NCBI GenBank assembly: GCA_002861535.1
Contig: PHFO01000004.1
Span: 1 to 48,081 of the forward strand
Source of the DNA: Cyanobacteria bacterium M5B4
Lineage (GTDB): Bacteria > Cyanobacteriota > Cyanobacteriia > Pseudanabaenales > Pseudanabaenaceae
DNA: 48,081 nt
Direction: 5' to 3'
In this document: positions 1 to 9,750 of the stretch, in pieces
How the letters are laid out: each line of letters opens with the position of its first letter
How positions within the stretch are numbered: the first letter of the stretch is position 1
Made by a program: the position numbers and the translations under genes
Notes under the pieces: model-generated
What the model saw: the letters and a program-made list of their open reading frames with translations, nothing else
The model's database searches: none
What the model was told of the DNA's origin: nothing

Positions 1-2
1 TT

Positions 3-1970
3 TTAGTTTGTGCAGAACAGGGAGCCGGGGATCAGATTCAATTTTGGCGTTTCTTCTACATTTTAAGACAGAGGGGAACTGAGAAGATAATCTATGCCTG
101 TCCTGCTGAATTAGTTAATCTTTGTCGTCTTATACCAGAAGTTGATCTGATTGTCGAACATGGTCAACCTATACCAGAATTTGACTATTGGATTCCTTTG
201 TTGAGTTTACCTTTTGTTATGGGGATCACTTTAGATAACTTACCGACTGCCTCTAAATATCTTCAGGCTCCCCCCTTGCCCCCAGAGATGGAGCATTTGT
301 TTGATCAACCGGGAAAAACTAAAGTTGGTTTGACTTGGGCTTGTAAGAAAGATCATCAAACTTTCATCGATCGTTCCATTCCTTTCCGGCTCTTGCAAAC
401 CTTATTTAATATACCAGATGTGGAATTTTATCTTTTACAAAAGGATATACCAGAGAATGATCGACAATTTATCGATCGTTACAGCAACCTAATTAACCTA
501 CAGAGCTATTTGACAGATTTTAGTATCACTGCTGCTATTATCGATCGTTTAGATTTGGTGATTACAGTTGATACGGCTGTTGCCCATTTAGCCGGGGCTT
601 TAGCTAAAGATACTTGGATATTGCTACCTTTTGCGGCAGATTGGCGGTGGCTAAACGATCGGTCTGATTCTCCTTGGTATGCTTCCGTTAAACTACTACG
701 CCAGCAGAAGATAGGTTACTGGGAAGATGTCATCTGTCAAGTCAGAGAGCAGTTGCAAAGTAAAAACGCCAGACAGACCCCCGTTGTACAGCAAAAACAA
801 AAGAAAATAGCGATCGGTTGGTCTTTAGGTTTGAATACAGGCTGGGGAGTATTTGGCACTAATTTAGCTCTCCAGATGGTCTGCAGCTCTGACTTTTATC
901 CTATTTTATTAGCAGCTGGTGGTTTGGAAGCTGGTCATTACAATCCTTTATCACAAAAGTTGATTAGCCCGATCGTGCAAGAATGGCGACAGTTCCAGCA
1001 GTTTGTTAATCAGAATCCCCAGGGGGTCTTTCAATTAGATGTGCCGGTCATTCACGCCTTGGGCAATGGGCTATCCTGTGGCAGTAGGGAAAAGTTCATC
1101 GGTAGTAAGAATATAGGTTTTATCTTTTTTGAGAATACCTTAATTACACCAGAAGATAAACAAAGAGCCAAACAATACGACATCATTTTCGCTGGCTCTA
1201 GTTGGAATACAAAAGTGTTAAAACAAAATGGGATAGAAAACGTCCACACCGTCTTACAGGGGATTGATCCTACCCTCTTTCATCCCGCACCTAAGTCGGG
1301 ATTGTTTAGCGATCGGTTTGTTATTTTCTCCGGTGGAAAGATAGAGTTTCGCAAAGGGCAAGATATTGTTGTAGCTGCTTTCAAACGTTTTTACCAAAAA
1401 CATCCGGATGCTTTGTTAGTGTTTGCTTGGCATAATTTTTGGTCTCAGTTTATGTTAGGAATGGATCAAACAGGCAATGTTAAGGGTCTGCCCCAACTAC
1501 AAGAAGATCAGAAGAGATTAAACATTACTGCTTGGTTGCTAGAAAACGGACTGCCCTCAGATTCCTTTTACGATGTAGGTCTTGTCCCTAACTACTTGAT
1601 GCCTTTAGTCTATCGGGAAGCCGATGTAGCACTTTTCCCTAACCGGTGTGAGGGAGGGACTAACTTAGTAGCTATGGAGTGTCTTGCCTGTGGTGTGCCT
1701 ACGATTTTATCTGCCAATACTGGTCATTTAGATTTGATCGATGAAAGTCATTGTTATCCTTTGGTAAAACAAAGACCTGTGCCCGCCCATCCTATTTTTC
1801 CTGGCACTCAAGACTGGGGAGAGTCTGATATAGCGGAAATTGTAGAAGTCTTAGAAAGAGTGTATAACGATCGGGGGCATGCAAAAGAAAAAGCGATTAA
1901 AGCCAGTCAATTTATGCAAAACTTGACTTGGGCGAAACAAACTAATCATCTTCTGAAAAAATTACGCTGA
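3..1970 (+). CDS. Glycosyltransferase, 5' truncated by window edge: GT9/TPR-like N-terminal part followed by a GT4-like glycosyltransferase domain
   Basis: Reading frame is open from base 3 (LVCAEQGAGDQIQFWRFFYIL...) into the listed 198-1970 ORF. Motifs DLVITVDTAVAHLAGAL (GT9-like) and VALFPNRCEGGTNLVAMECLACGVPTI (GT4-like). Confidence 0.8.
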   Translation, partial: LVCAEQGAGDQIQFWRFFYILRQRGTEKIIYACPAELVNLCRLIPEVDLIVEHGQPIPEFDYWIPLLSLPFVMGITLDNLPTASKYLQAPPLPPEMEHLFDQPGKTKVGLTWACKKDHQTFIDRSIPFRLLQTLFNIPDVEFYLLQKDIPENDRQFIDRYSNLINLQSYLTDFSITAAIIDRLDLVITVDTAVAHLAGALAKDTWILLPFAADWRWLNDRSDSPWYASVKLLRQQKIGYWEDVICQVREQLQSKNARQTPVVQQKQKKIAIGWSLGLNTGWGVFGTNLALQMVCSSDFYPILLAAGGLEAGHYNPLSQKLISPIVQEWRQFQQFVNQNPQGVFQLDVPVIHALGNGLSCGSREKFIGSKNIGFIFFENTLITPEDKQRAKQYDIIFAGSSWNTKVLKQNGIENVHTVLQGIDPTLFHPAPKSGLFSDRFVIFSGGKIEFRKGQDIVVAAFKRFYQKHPDALLVFAWHNFWSQFMLGMDQTGNVKGLPQLQEDQKRLNITAWLLENGLPSDSFYDVGLVPNYLMPLVYREADVALFPNRCEGGTNLVAMECLACGVPTILSANTGHLDLIDESHCYPLVKQRPVPAHPIFPGTQDWGESDIAEIVEVLERVYNDRGHAKEKAIKASQFMQNLTWAKQTNHLLKKLR

Positions 1971-2202
1971 GGAAGAATTACCCTCATCCCTCCCTTCTCC
2001 CACAGCGGGCAGAAGGGGAGTAGATCAATTTTTCTCTAGGGTAAGGGTTTCCGAAAAAGCAATGTAAATCCTGATGAATAACAGAAGATAAAAGCCACCT
2101 TTGGAGGTATTCAGAACTCCCGAAATGGAAAAGCAATGCAATTCCTTTCTCCCCTTGTGGGATAAGAGATTGAGGGGGTATGGTTGGGGTGAAGTCCTAA
2201 TA

Positions 2203-3270
2203 TCAAACAGGATGGAAATAGAAAGTAATACCCAAAACAAGATAGGTAGCAAGTAAGAGGGTACCTTCTAACCAGTTAGAACTACCATCAGAACTAATGG
2301 AATTGGCAATTAAAACAGCAACACTCACAGCCATAAGTTCAAAGGGAGTAAAGTTTAAGTCCATCGGTTGTCCTAGAAACCAACCCAGCAATACTAAAAC
2401 TGGTCCTACAAATAGAGCAATTTGCATACTAGAACCTACAGCGACGGATACAGATAGTTCCATTTTGTTTTTCATAGCAACAGTCACAGCAGTGGCATGC
2501 TCAGCGGCATTACCTACCACTGGCAACAAAATTACACCAGTAAAGAGGGCAGTCAGTCCCAACCGATCGGTGGCTTCTTCCAAGGTATCTACTAATAGTT
2601 CCGACTCGATCGCAATAAAGACAGTAGCTATTACCAATACACCGAGCCAGAGCCATAAATTTACTGTGCTGGGGTCATCGGATTCTTCTACTTCAGATAT
2701 TCCCAAATCGTATAGGTAGGCGTGGGTCTTCATGGAAAATAATAGGGTGGAGATATAAACTCCGATCAACACGATCGAGACAGCTATAGACAAGCTCTGC
2801 AAAATAGAAGGGGTAATCCCAGAGGTAAGAAAGTTTAAGCCCGTGGGCAAGAGGATCGCTACCACTGCCAAATTCATCACCGAAGCATTAACCCTTGCCA
2901 TAGTTGGTTGAAAGGTCTGCTCCTTGTAGCGTAAGCCTCCCAAAAACATCGATAGTCCCATCACCAACAACAGATTGCCGATAATTGAGCCGGTTATACT
3001 GGCTTTGACAATGCTGACTAAGCCGGATTTGAGGGCAACAATACCAATAATTAACTCCGTAGCGTTGCCCAGGGTGGCGTTGAGTAGCCCTCCCCAGGAT
3101 GGTCCTAACACTACGGCAATTTCTTCAGTAGCTGTACTTAACCAAGAAGCAAGGGGTATGATAGCTAAGGCTGAAGTACAAAAGACTAGGGTAGTGCCCC
3201 AGTGTAGTCCGGCAGCAGCGATCGAGCAGGGAATAAATAACAGTAGTAGATAGGAAATCCAGTTTTTCAT
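2203..3270 (-). CDS. cax: Calcium/proton (cation) antiporter, CaCA family
   Basis: Two repeats with GNATELIIGIVAL and GNAAEHATAVTVAMKNKM motifs; ~10 hydrophobic segments. Confidence 0.9.
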   Translation of the reverse strand: MKNWISYLLLLFIPCSIAAAGLHWGTTLVFCTSALAIIPLASWLSTATEEIAVVLGPSWGGLLNATLGNATELIIGIVALKSGLVSIVKASITGSIIGNLLLVMGLSMFLGGLRYKEQTFQPTMARVNASVMNLAVVAILLPTGLNFLTSGITPSILQSLSIAVSIVLIGVYISTLLFSMKTHAYLYDLGISEVEESDDPSTVNLWLWLGVLVIATVFIAIESELLVDTLEEATDRLGLTALFTGVILLPVVGNAAEHATAVTVAMKNKMELSVSVAVGSSMQIALFVGPVLVLLGWFLGQPMDLNFTPFELMAVSVAVLIANSISSDGSSNWLEGTLLLATYLVLGITFYFHPV

Positions 3271-3284
3271 GGTGAACAGTCTCG

Positions 3285-3761
3285 ATGGTCAAGGCAAAGC
3301 GTAGCACGAAGCGGCGTTCCCGATCCTCTGGGGGATTGGCTTGGATTTTGGCTCTCTTTTTTGCCACTGTTTTGGGAATTAGTCTGGCGCAGTGGCAACC
3401 AAGTTGGTTTAGTCCCGTTTTGCCCCATCGTCCTACTCCCAAGGGACGGCGTTTTTTGTTGGCATCCGATCGGCTATTTCTGCCCGTTACTGCCACCCTC
3501 CGCCCCGAAACTTTGCCCCTCTTGGATGAAATCGCCACTAATTTCCCCGCTGACCCTAGTGCCCATATCCGCATTGTCAGCTATGCCCGATCGGGGCAAG
3601 AAAGCCTTAACCTATCCTATCGCCGCGCCCTAGCCATAGAAACCTATCTCAAACAAAAAACAGGAACCGATCGGTACTACTGGTTTGCCAGTGGTGTTTA
3701 TAGCAATGAAGTAAAAGACGATCGGATAGAACTAATTGTTAGCAATTCAAATAAACCATAA
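3285..3761 (+). CDS. Small membrane-anchored protein with OmpA/MotB-like C-terminal region
   Basis: One N-terminal TM segment, then a LSYRRALAIETYLKQ OmpA-like motif; divergent from cax with a 14 bp gap. Confidence 0.55.
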   Translation: MVKAKRSTKRRSRSSGGLAWILALFFATVLGISLAQWQPSWFSPVLPHRPTPKGRRFLLASDRLFLPVTATLRPETLPLLDEIATNFPADPSAHIRIVSYARSGQESLNLSYRRALAIETYLKQKTGTDRYYWFASGVYSNEVKDDRIELIVSNSNKP

Positions 3762-3854
3762 ATATCAAAACCCTGCAAAACTGTTAATCCCTATAGCGCA
3801 ACCTAAATCCCTAAAGAAAGTGTATAATGATTGTAATTCTTAAACAACCACATT

Positions 3855-4067
3855 ATGGAAAACATGATATTTCCTGGTTCTGCAGTGCGTGTAATTAATA
3901 ACGGTGACATTTACTACGGTTTTGAAGGTTTGGTACAACGAATAACTGATGGTAAAATTGCCGTATTATTTGAAGGAGGCAACTGGGACAAGCTAGTCAG
4001 CTTTCGCCCTCAAGAGTTGGAATTAGTAGATGCCAAAGCAAGCCCAAGCAAGGGCAGGAAGAAGTAA
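3855..4067 (+). CDS. ndhS: NAD(P)H-quinone oxidoreductase subunit S
   Basis: 70 aa; SH3-like [37 protein letters not shown] typical of NdhS. TATAAT at 3823-3828 upstream. Confidence 0.85.
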   Translation: MENMIFPGSAVRVINNGDIYYGFEGLVQRITDGKIAVLFEGGNWDKLVSFRPQELELVDAKASPSKGRKK

Positions 4068-4186
4068 CTCAATCATTGCTCTCAATCTGTGTATACCAAC
4101 TATTTGTGTCAATGGATACTAAGTCAACACATCAAATAAGTTGGTCTGGTTTAACCTAATAGTTAGAGTAACTTCACTCACCTGCC

Positions 4187-6481
4187 ATGAGCTACTGCAT
4201 CAATCCCGATTGCTCCCGTCCTCAGAATGAGCCTACCGATGAAATTTGTCGCAACTGTGGCTCTAAACTCCTACTGCGGGAACGATACCGTGCTACAAAA
4301 GTATTGGGGCAAGGGGGCTTTGGCAAAACTTTCCTCGCCATCGATCAAGATCGTCTTAATACCCTCTGTGTGATCAAGCAGTTTCTGCCCCAGATGCAGG
4401 GAACCGGTGCCCTAGAAAAGGCGACAGAGTTATTTTATCAAGAAGCAGTCAGGCTGAATGAGTTGGGTGTGCACCCCCAAATTCCTGATCTATTCGCTTT
4501 TTTTGTCCAAGATAGTCGCCAATATCTGGTGCAAGAGTTTATCCCAGGAATGAACTTACAAAAAATCCTCGATCGCCACGGCAAATTTAGGGAGGCAGAG
4601 ATTTGGGCAGTTTTACGGGACATTCTACCCATTTTGGACTTTGTGCATCAGCATCAGGTAATTCACCGCGATATTAAGCCCGACAACATTATCCGTCGTC
4701 AGGGGGATAATCGCCTCTATTTAATTGACTTTGGTGTGGCTAAACTCCTGACTAGCCCCGATCGGGTCATTACTGGCACTTCCATCGGTACTTCCGGCTA
4801 TGTGCCCCTAGAGCAAATGAGCGAAGGTAAAGCCTATCCTGCCAGTGATATTTATAGCTTGGGCGTGACCTGCTTCCATTTATTGACAGGAATTAGTCCC
4901 TACAGTCTATTTTTGAAACGGGGGTATAGCTGGTTACAATCTTGGCAATCCTATGTAGATAAAGACATTAGTCCCAAGCTAATCCAAATTCTCGATCGGA
5001 TGATGCAGGAAAATCGTCACGATCGTTATCATTCTGCTGCAGAAGCTATCGCAGATATTGAAAGGGTAGGGGCGAAAGACACACAACTAAGAGCAGCAAC
5101 GGCAGAAGATGAAGAATATATCAGCAACTTTTTGAAAGAGATAGTGACTCCTGCCCCTAGAGAAGGAAGCGATGATAACATCATTAAAGATTTCTTTGAA
5201 CGAGTTACACAAGAGGAGACAGAAATTTTACCGGCGGCAGAAGCTAACTTAGATAATCTCTTTGAAGAAATTATTGAAAACTTAGATAAAGATGTGACTC
5301 CTACCAATGTTACTAAGGAAAAGAATAGGAACCGCTCCAGTAATGCTGATGCAGATGATGAATTTATCACTGCCTTCATTCAGGATATAACAGATAACTT
5401 GGCTGAGCAACCCCTGACCTCTATAGAAGACCTGTCCACTGTTTCCGCCTATGCTCAGGAGCAGGAAACGATCTGCCAGACGTGGCGGTGTGAACGTACA
5501 ATTAGCACCCATGCTCAGGGTTGTTCCTATGTTGGTATTACCCCCAAAGAAGTGGTAGTTACGGCAGGACAAAGACGAATTGTACAACTCTGGGATATAG
5601 AAACGGGTTTAAGCAGGGGAATGGTTATTAAAGAAGATACTTGCTCTACCTGCGGCGGATTGGGAAAGGTTTTTAAAGAGAGTTCTGTCTTTTTTGCCAA
5701 AATAAAACAGGCAACTACTTGTCCTGACTGTGAAGGTTTTGGTACTAATTCGGAAAAAGGAGAGCGTTTTTTAGCGGCAAAGCTAAGTAGGGATGGTACT
5801 ACTGTAGTTACTTCTACTTTAGATAAGTTACTGAAGTTTTGGAGTGTCAATACTTGTAAATTTGTTGATGCCCTTTCTACGGAACCATCGGTGGTTTCCT
5901 TTGTGGCGCTTAATCAAAACGGCAAGATCGTGGGTTATGTAGTACAAAATCGCACGATCGTGGTTTATGACCGTGATCAAAACACAGAACTGGGCAGATT
6001 GAAGCTAAACGGACTGGTCACTTGTTTAGATATGAATAATGAGGGCAAAATTTTGGTTATGGGGACAGAGGAAGGAACGATCAACCTCTGGGATGTAAGT
6101 TCGGGGCTACCACCGCTGAATGTGAAGGGGCATCATAGCGGTGTGAATGTGGTGGCTTTGAGTGGGGATGGCATGACGGTAGTCAGCGGTTGTCGGGAGG
6201 GCATGGTCAAGGTGTGGAATTTGAGCACTGGAAACCTCGTTCATACTTTTAAGCAGCACCTCACAGCTATTACTGCTATAGCGATCGGTTCTGATAGCTT
6301 GACCTTGGCGACGGGGGGGAATGACGGCGTACTTTGCATTTGGCATTTAGTGACGGGGCAACTGCTAGAAACTTTTCCGGCTCACACCGATCGGATTACG
6401 GCGATTGCGGCGGGACCTGATGGACAGACCTTTGCTAGTTCTAGTTTAGATGGCACGGTAAAAATTTGGAGGTCATTTTAG
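4187..6481 (+). CDS. Ser/Thr protein kinase with N-terminal 4-Cys zinc ribbon and C-terminal WD40 repeats
   Basis: CINPDC...CRNCG N-terminus; GQGGFGKTF, HRDIKPDNII and DFGVAK kinase motifs; several C-terminal WD repeats. Confidence 0.9.
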   Translation: MSYCINPDCSRPQNEPTDEICRNCGSKLLLRERYRATKVLGQGGFGKTFLAIDQDRLNTLCVIKQFLPQMQGTGALEKATELFYQEAVRLNELGVHPQIPDLFAFFVQDSRQYLVQEFIPGMNLQKILDRHGKFREAEIWAVLRDILPILDFVHQHQVIHRDIKPDNIIRRQGDNRLYLIDFGVAKLLTSPDRVITGTSIGTSGYVPLEQMSEGKAYPASDIYSLGVTCFHLLTGISPYSLFLKRGYSWLQSWQSYVDKDISPKLIQILDRMMQENRHDRYHSAAEAIADIERVGAKDTQLRAATAEDEEYISNFLKEIVTPAPREGSDDNIIKDFFERVTQEETEILPAAEANLDNLFEEIIENLDKDVTPTNVTKEKNRNRSSNADADDEFITAFIQDITDNLAEQPLTSIEDLSTVSAYAQEQETICQTWRCERTISTHAQGCSYVGITPKEVVVTAGQRRIVQLWDIETGLSRGMVIKEDTCSTCGGLGKVFKESSVFFAKIKQATTCPDCEGFGTNSEKGERFLAAKLSRDGTTVVTSTLDKLLKFWSVNTCKFVDALSTEPSVVSFVALNQNGKIVGYVVQNRTIVVYDRDQNTELGRLKLNGLVTCLDMNNEGKILVMGTEEGTINLWDVSSGLPPLNVKGHHSGVNVVALSGDGMTVVSGCREGMVKVWNLSTGNLVHTFKQHLTAITAIAIGSDSLTLATGGNDGVLCIWHLVTGQLLETFPAHTDRITAIAAGPDGQTFASSSLDGTVKIWRSF

Positions 6482-7240
6482 TTGTGTCGATTGCTGGGGT
6501 ATGTGGGAGTACCCCTGATGCTGAAAAAGTTGCTCGCCGATCCGCCCCATTCTCTGGTTGTGCAGAGTTATCAACCGAGGGAAATGACCGCGGGTTTACT
6601 CAATGCCGATGGGTTTGGTATTGCTTGGTACGATCGGGGGAAATCTGAGCAACCCTTCACCTATCGCAGTGAATTGCCGATCTGGAATGACATTAACTTG
6701 CCTTCTTTACAACGTTATGTTGTGTCAGATTGTTTTATTGCCGGTATTCGCAGTGCTACCCCTGGGCAGGGGGTGGGTTTAACCAACTGTCCACCCTATT
6801 GTTACGACAGATTTAGTTTCATTCATAATGGTTTTATTGAGAATTTCCGTACTACCCTTTATCGCCCTTTGCGATCGTTGTTAGAAGATGAGTTTTATCA
6901 TTTAATTCATGGTTCTACAGATTCAGAACATATTTTTGCCCTCTTGATGCAGTTTTATCGTCATGAGAAAGATTTAATCAATGCTCTATCTCATACGTTA
7001 GATGTGATTTTGCAACTTTCTCACCAATATGGAGTGCGGAGTGCTTTGAATGTGATTGTCAGTGATGGTCAGAGTTTGGTGGCAAGTCGTTATGCTAGTG
7101 CTGAACCTATACCTAGTTTATATAGGTTAGAAATGCATGAGAGTTCTATCATTGCTTCAGAACCCCTTTGGGAAAACGATCGTTGGCAGTCTTTGGCACC
7201 CAATTCTACGATCGTTGTCAGTTTTCCACAGAAAGATTGA
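6482..7240 (+). CDS. egtC: Class II glutamine amidotransferase, EgtC-like
   Basis: MCRLLGYVG N-terminus with Cys2 nucleophile; TTG start directly abuts the kinase stop codon; SFIHNGFIENF motif. Confidence 0.75.
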   Translation: MCRLLGYVGVPLMLKKLLADPPHSLVVQSYQPREMTAGLLNADGFGIAWYDRGKSEQPFTYRSELPIWNDINLPSLQRYVVSDCFIAGIRSATPGQGVGLTNCPPYCYDRFSFIHNGFIENFRTTLYRPLRSLLEDEFYHLIHGSTDSEHIFALLMQFYRHEKDLINALSHTLDVILQLSHQYGVRSALNVIVSDGQSLVASRYASAEPIPSLYRLEMHESSIIASEPLWENDRWQSLAPNSTIVVSFPQKD

Positions 7241-7395
7241 AATGTAAGACCCTCACTTTACCTCTAGGATGAATGAGGGGAAGTCCTCTCTCAAAAAGGG
7301 AGAGAGTCTTCCCTTCTCCCCGCTGGGGAATTTTTCCTTAGCGTAATTCCTGAATTATGTTAAGGTAGAACCAATCTGAGGAGTTTTAGTAATCT

Positions 7396-8163
7396 ATGAA
7401 ATTCGCAATTTTTTTGGGAATTGGCACCTTTGCCCTTTTAGCTATTCCTAGCTCTTTTAGATTTGTGGATAACGGAGAAAACTTAGTAGTCTTTTCGCGA
7501 TTGAATGGAGTACAGTCCTCAGCCCTAGAACCAGGGTTTCATCTTGTTTTACCTCTATTTACTTCTACCTACAGCTTTGATATTAAAACGAGGGCTTTGA
7601 CTTGGAAAGATAATGACCCCAATGCTTACGATCCTCGTCTTGTTTCTTTATCTAGGGATGGTCAAGAAATACGCTTAGAACTGACAGTACAGTATCAAGT
7701 AGTTGATCCGGTGCTGACATTTAATTCCCTGGGTTTAGATTACGAAGATTACATTGCTGCCATTGTCCGATCGGTTGTTTACTCGGAAACAGGTTCATTT
7801 TCTGCCCAGGCGCTTTATTCTACCGATCGAGCAGTTTTACAGGCACAAATTCGGGAAATAATTACTGAACCTCTGCAAAGTAAGGGTATTCAAGTCAGGG
7901 ATTTATTGATTCGGGATGTAGGATTTGCACCGGAGTTTGTCAAGGCGATCGAGGCAAAAACTATCGCTGAGAATCAATTAGCCCAGAAGGAATTTGAAAT
8001 TGCCCAGGCAAGGGAAGATGCCCGCACGATCGTTTCCCAGGCAAGGGCGGAAGCAGGGGAACTCCAGGCAAAAGCGGATGCTCTCAATCGTAATCCGGAA
8101 TATTTACAAGTTGTGAAATCCAAAGTTTTTGGGGAATCCTTAGATACTTTAGTGACTAAATAA
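7396..8163 (+). CDS. Prohibitin/SPFH (band 7) family protein
   Basis: N-terminal TM, SPFH domain, C-terminal Ala/Glu/Gln-rich coil. Confidence 0.8.
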   Translation: MKFAIFLGIGTFALLAIPSSFRFVDNGENLVVFSRLNGVQSSALEPGFHLVLPLFTSTYSFDIKTRALTWKDNDPNAYDPRLVSLSRDGQEIRLELTVQYQVVDPVLTFNSLGLDYEDYIAAIVRSVVYSETGSFSAQALYSTDRAVLQAQIREIITEPLQSKGIQVRDLLIRDVGFAPEFVKAIEAKTIAENQLAQKEFEIAQAREDARTIVSQARAEAGELQAKADALNRNPEYLQVVKSKVFGESLDTLVTK

Positions 8164-8164
8164 A

Positions 8165-9100
8165 ATGAACATTCTCCCTCTAAACAATAGTAATCAGTCT
8201 AGGTTTTGGTGGAATTTCCTATTTCCGATCGGGGCGGTATTTGCTTTTGTCATCTTGCGTAATCCTCCTTTTTTCTATGTTACTCCTCCCGGACATTCTG
8301 CGGTTATATTTAATGCTTTTAGCGGCATTCAGGCAGGTAAGGTACTCCAACCAGGGATGAGTTTTGTTTTACCCTTTGTGGAACGACCGATCGCTTACGA
8401 TGTGCGGACGAGAATTTGGGAGTTTACTGATAACAAAGAAGCACCGCGCTTAGCTGGTTCTCCCATTACCATCATCAGTGCTGATGGTCAGTCTTTTCAG
8501 TTGGATGCTAATATTGCTCTGCGTCCCAATCCTGACACCTTAGATCAATTTCATAGCCAGATTGGGGAAAATTATATGGCAAATATTGTCGTGCCCATTA
8601 TTCGATCGAAAATTAGAGATGTTTCGGCTCAGTTTGATTCTAGTGATTTTTACAAAAAGGAGAAGAGGCAAATTATCCAGCAAAAAGCTACGGAACTAAT
8701 TGGGGCGGAAATGCCCAAGGGTAAGTTTAACAATCAGGAAGTGCCGATGATTTTGATTGAGGAGATTCTGATTGAGTCTGCTAGTTTCCCTAGTGCTCTC
8801 AAAGCATCGATCGAGAAGAAACAAGTGCAGTCTATTTTGGCACAAACGGCATCGGTCAGGGCAAAAATTCAGGACAAAGAAACTGAGCGCATCCTCATCT
8901 TAGCTAATGCCAATCAAAAAGCTATTGAATTGAAGGGTAAGGCATCAGCAATTAGCAAAAACTTGGCGGATTTGTTATTTTACGAGCGTTTAGAAGAGCG
9001 CGTAAAGGATAAGTCAAACTTCAAGGTAATTAGGGTGGAAGGTAATTCTACGGTATTTTTGAATGTAGACCCCAAAAAAGCAGCAACAACTGCCCCCTAA
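8165..9100 (+). CDS. Second tandem prohibitin/SPFH family protein
   Basis: Starts 1 nt after the preceding stop codon; TM + band-7 domain ([30 protein letters not shown]). Confidence 0.8.
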   Translation: MNILPLNNSNQSRFWWNFLFPIGAVFAFVILRNPPFFYVTPPGHSAVIFNAFSGIQAGKVLQPGMSFVLPFVERPIAYDVRTRIWEFTDNKEAPRLAGSPITIISADGQSFQLDANIALRPNPDTLDQFHSQIGENYMANIVVPIIRSKIRDVSAQFDSSDFYKKEKRQIIQQKATELIGAEMPKGKFNNQEVPMILIEEILIESASFPSALKASIEKKQVQSILAQTASVRAKIQDKETERILILANANQKAIELKGKASAISKNLADLLFYERLEERVKDKSNFKVIRVEGNSTVFLNVDPKKAATTAP

Positions 9101-9750
9101 GACTCAAAATAGCCCGCTTCTTGCAATGCTTGGTTGCGAATCCGACAGGAGTCACAAACGCCACAGGGTTCTTCTCCGCCTTGATAGCAAGACCAAGTCA
9201 GCTCGATCGGTACTCCCAGAGCCATTGCCCGCCTGACTATATCCACCTTACGATCGTGGATCAGGGGAGCGACTAACTGGGGCGGCTTGCCTTCCAATCC
9301 CACCTTAGAAGAGAGGCTAACTAACTGCTGAAAAGCGGCTAGGTATTCGGGGCGGCAGTCGGGATAACCAGAGTAATCGACGGCATTGATCCCCAAATAT
9401 ACGGCTTCTGCCCCCCTTGCTTCTGCGAGGGATAGAGCTACAGCAATAAATACGGTGTTACGTCCTGGGACATAGGTGACAGGAATGACGGTTGTATCTA
9501 CCCCCTCTGTGGGGATGGCAATTTGGTCGCTCGTCAGGGCAGAGCCTCCCCATTGGGCTAAATCGATCGGTAGGATGTAATGCTCTGCTACCTGGAAATG
9601 GTGAGCGATCGTTTTAGCTGCTTCTAACTCCCGGCGGTGTTTTTGTCCATAGAAGATAGAGAGGGCGATCGGGTCAAAGCCATCCACCTTCGCCTGGGCT
9701 AATACGGTAGAGGAATCTAAGCCCCCAGATAGTAGGACTACTGCTTTCAT
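9097..9750 (-). CDS. queC: 7-cyano-7-deazaguanine synthase
   Basis: [22 protein letters not shown]-loop; C-terminal [21 protein letters not shown] zinc motif. Confidence 0.95.
   Translation of the reverse strand: MKAVVLLSGGLDSSTVLAQAKVDGFDPIALSIFYGQKHRRELEAAKTIAHHFQVAEHYILPIDLAQWGGSALTSDQIAIPTEGVDTTVIPVTYVPGRNTVFIAVALSLAEARGAEAVYLGINAVDYSGYPDCRPEYLAAFQQLVSLSSKVGLEGKPPQLVAPLIHDRKVDIVRRAMALGVPIELTWSCYQGGEEPCGVCDSCRIRNQALQEAGYFES

Noticed and set aside
2297-2719. 140-aa ORF antisense to cax
   Set aside because: Low-complexity Ser/Thr-rich translation of the antiporter's complementary strand.
3125-3574. 149-aa - strand ORF across the cax/OmpA-like divergent junction
   Set aside because: Covers two better-supported genes in other frames; composition not protein-like.
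7217-7225. Single TTTTCCACA at the egtC end (another near 26977 in mrdA)
   Set aside because: Isolated matches to a 9-mer are expected by chance; only the 12396-12458 group is clustered.
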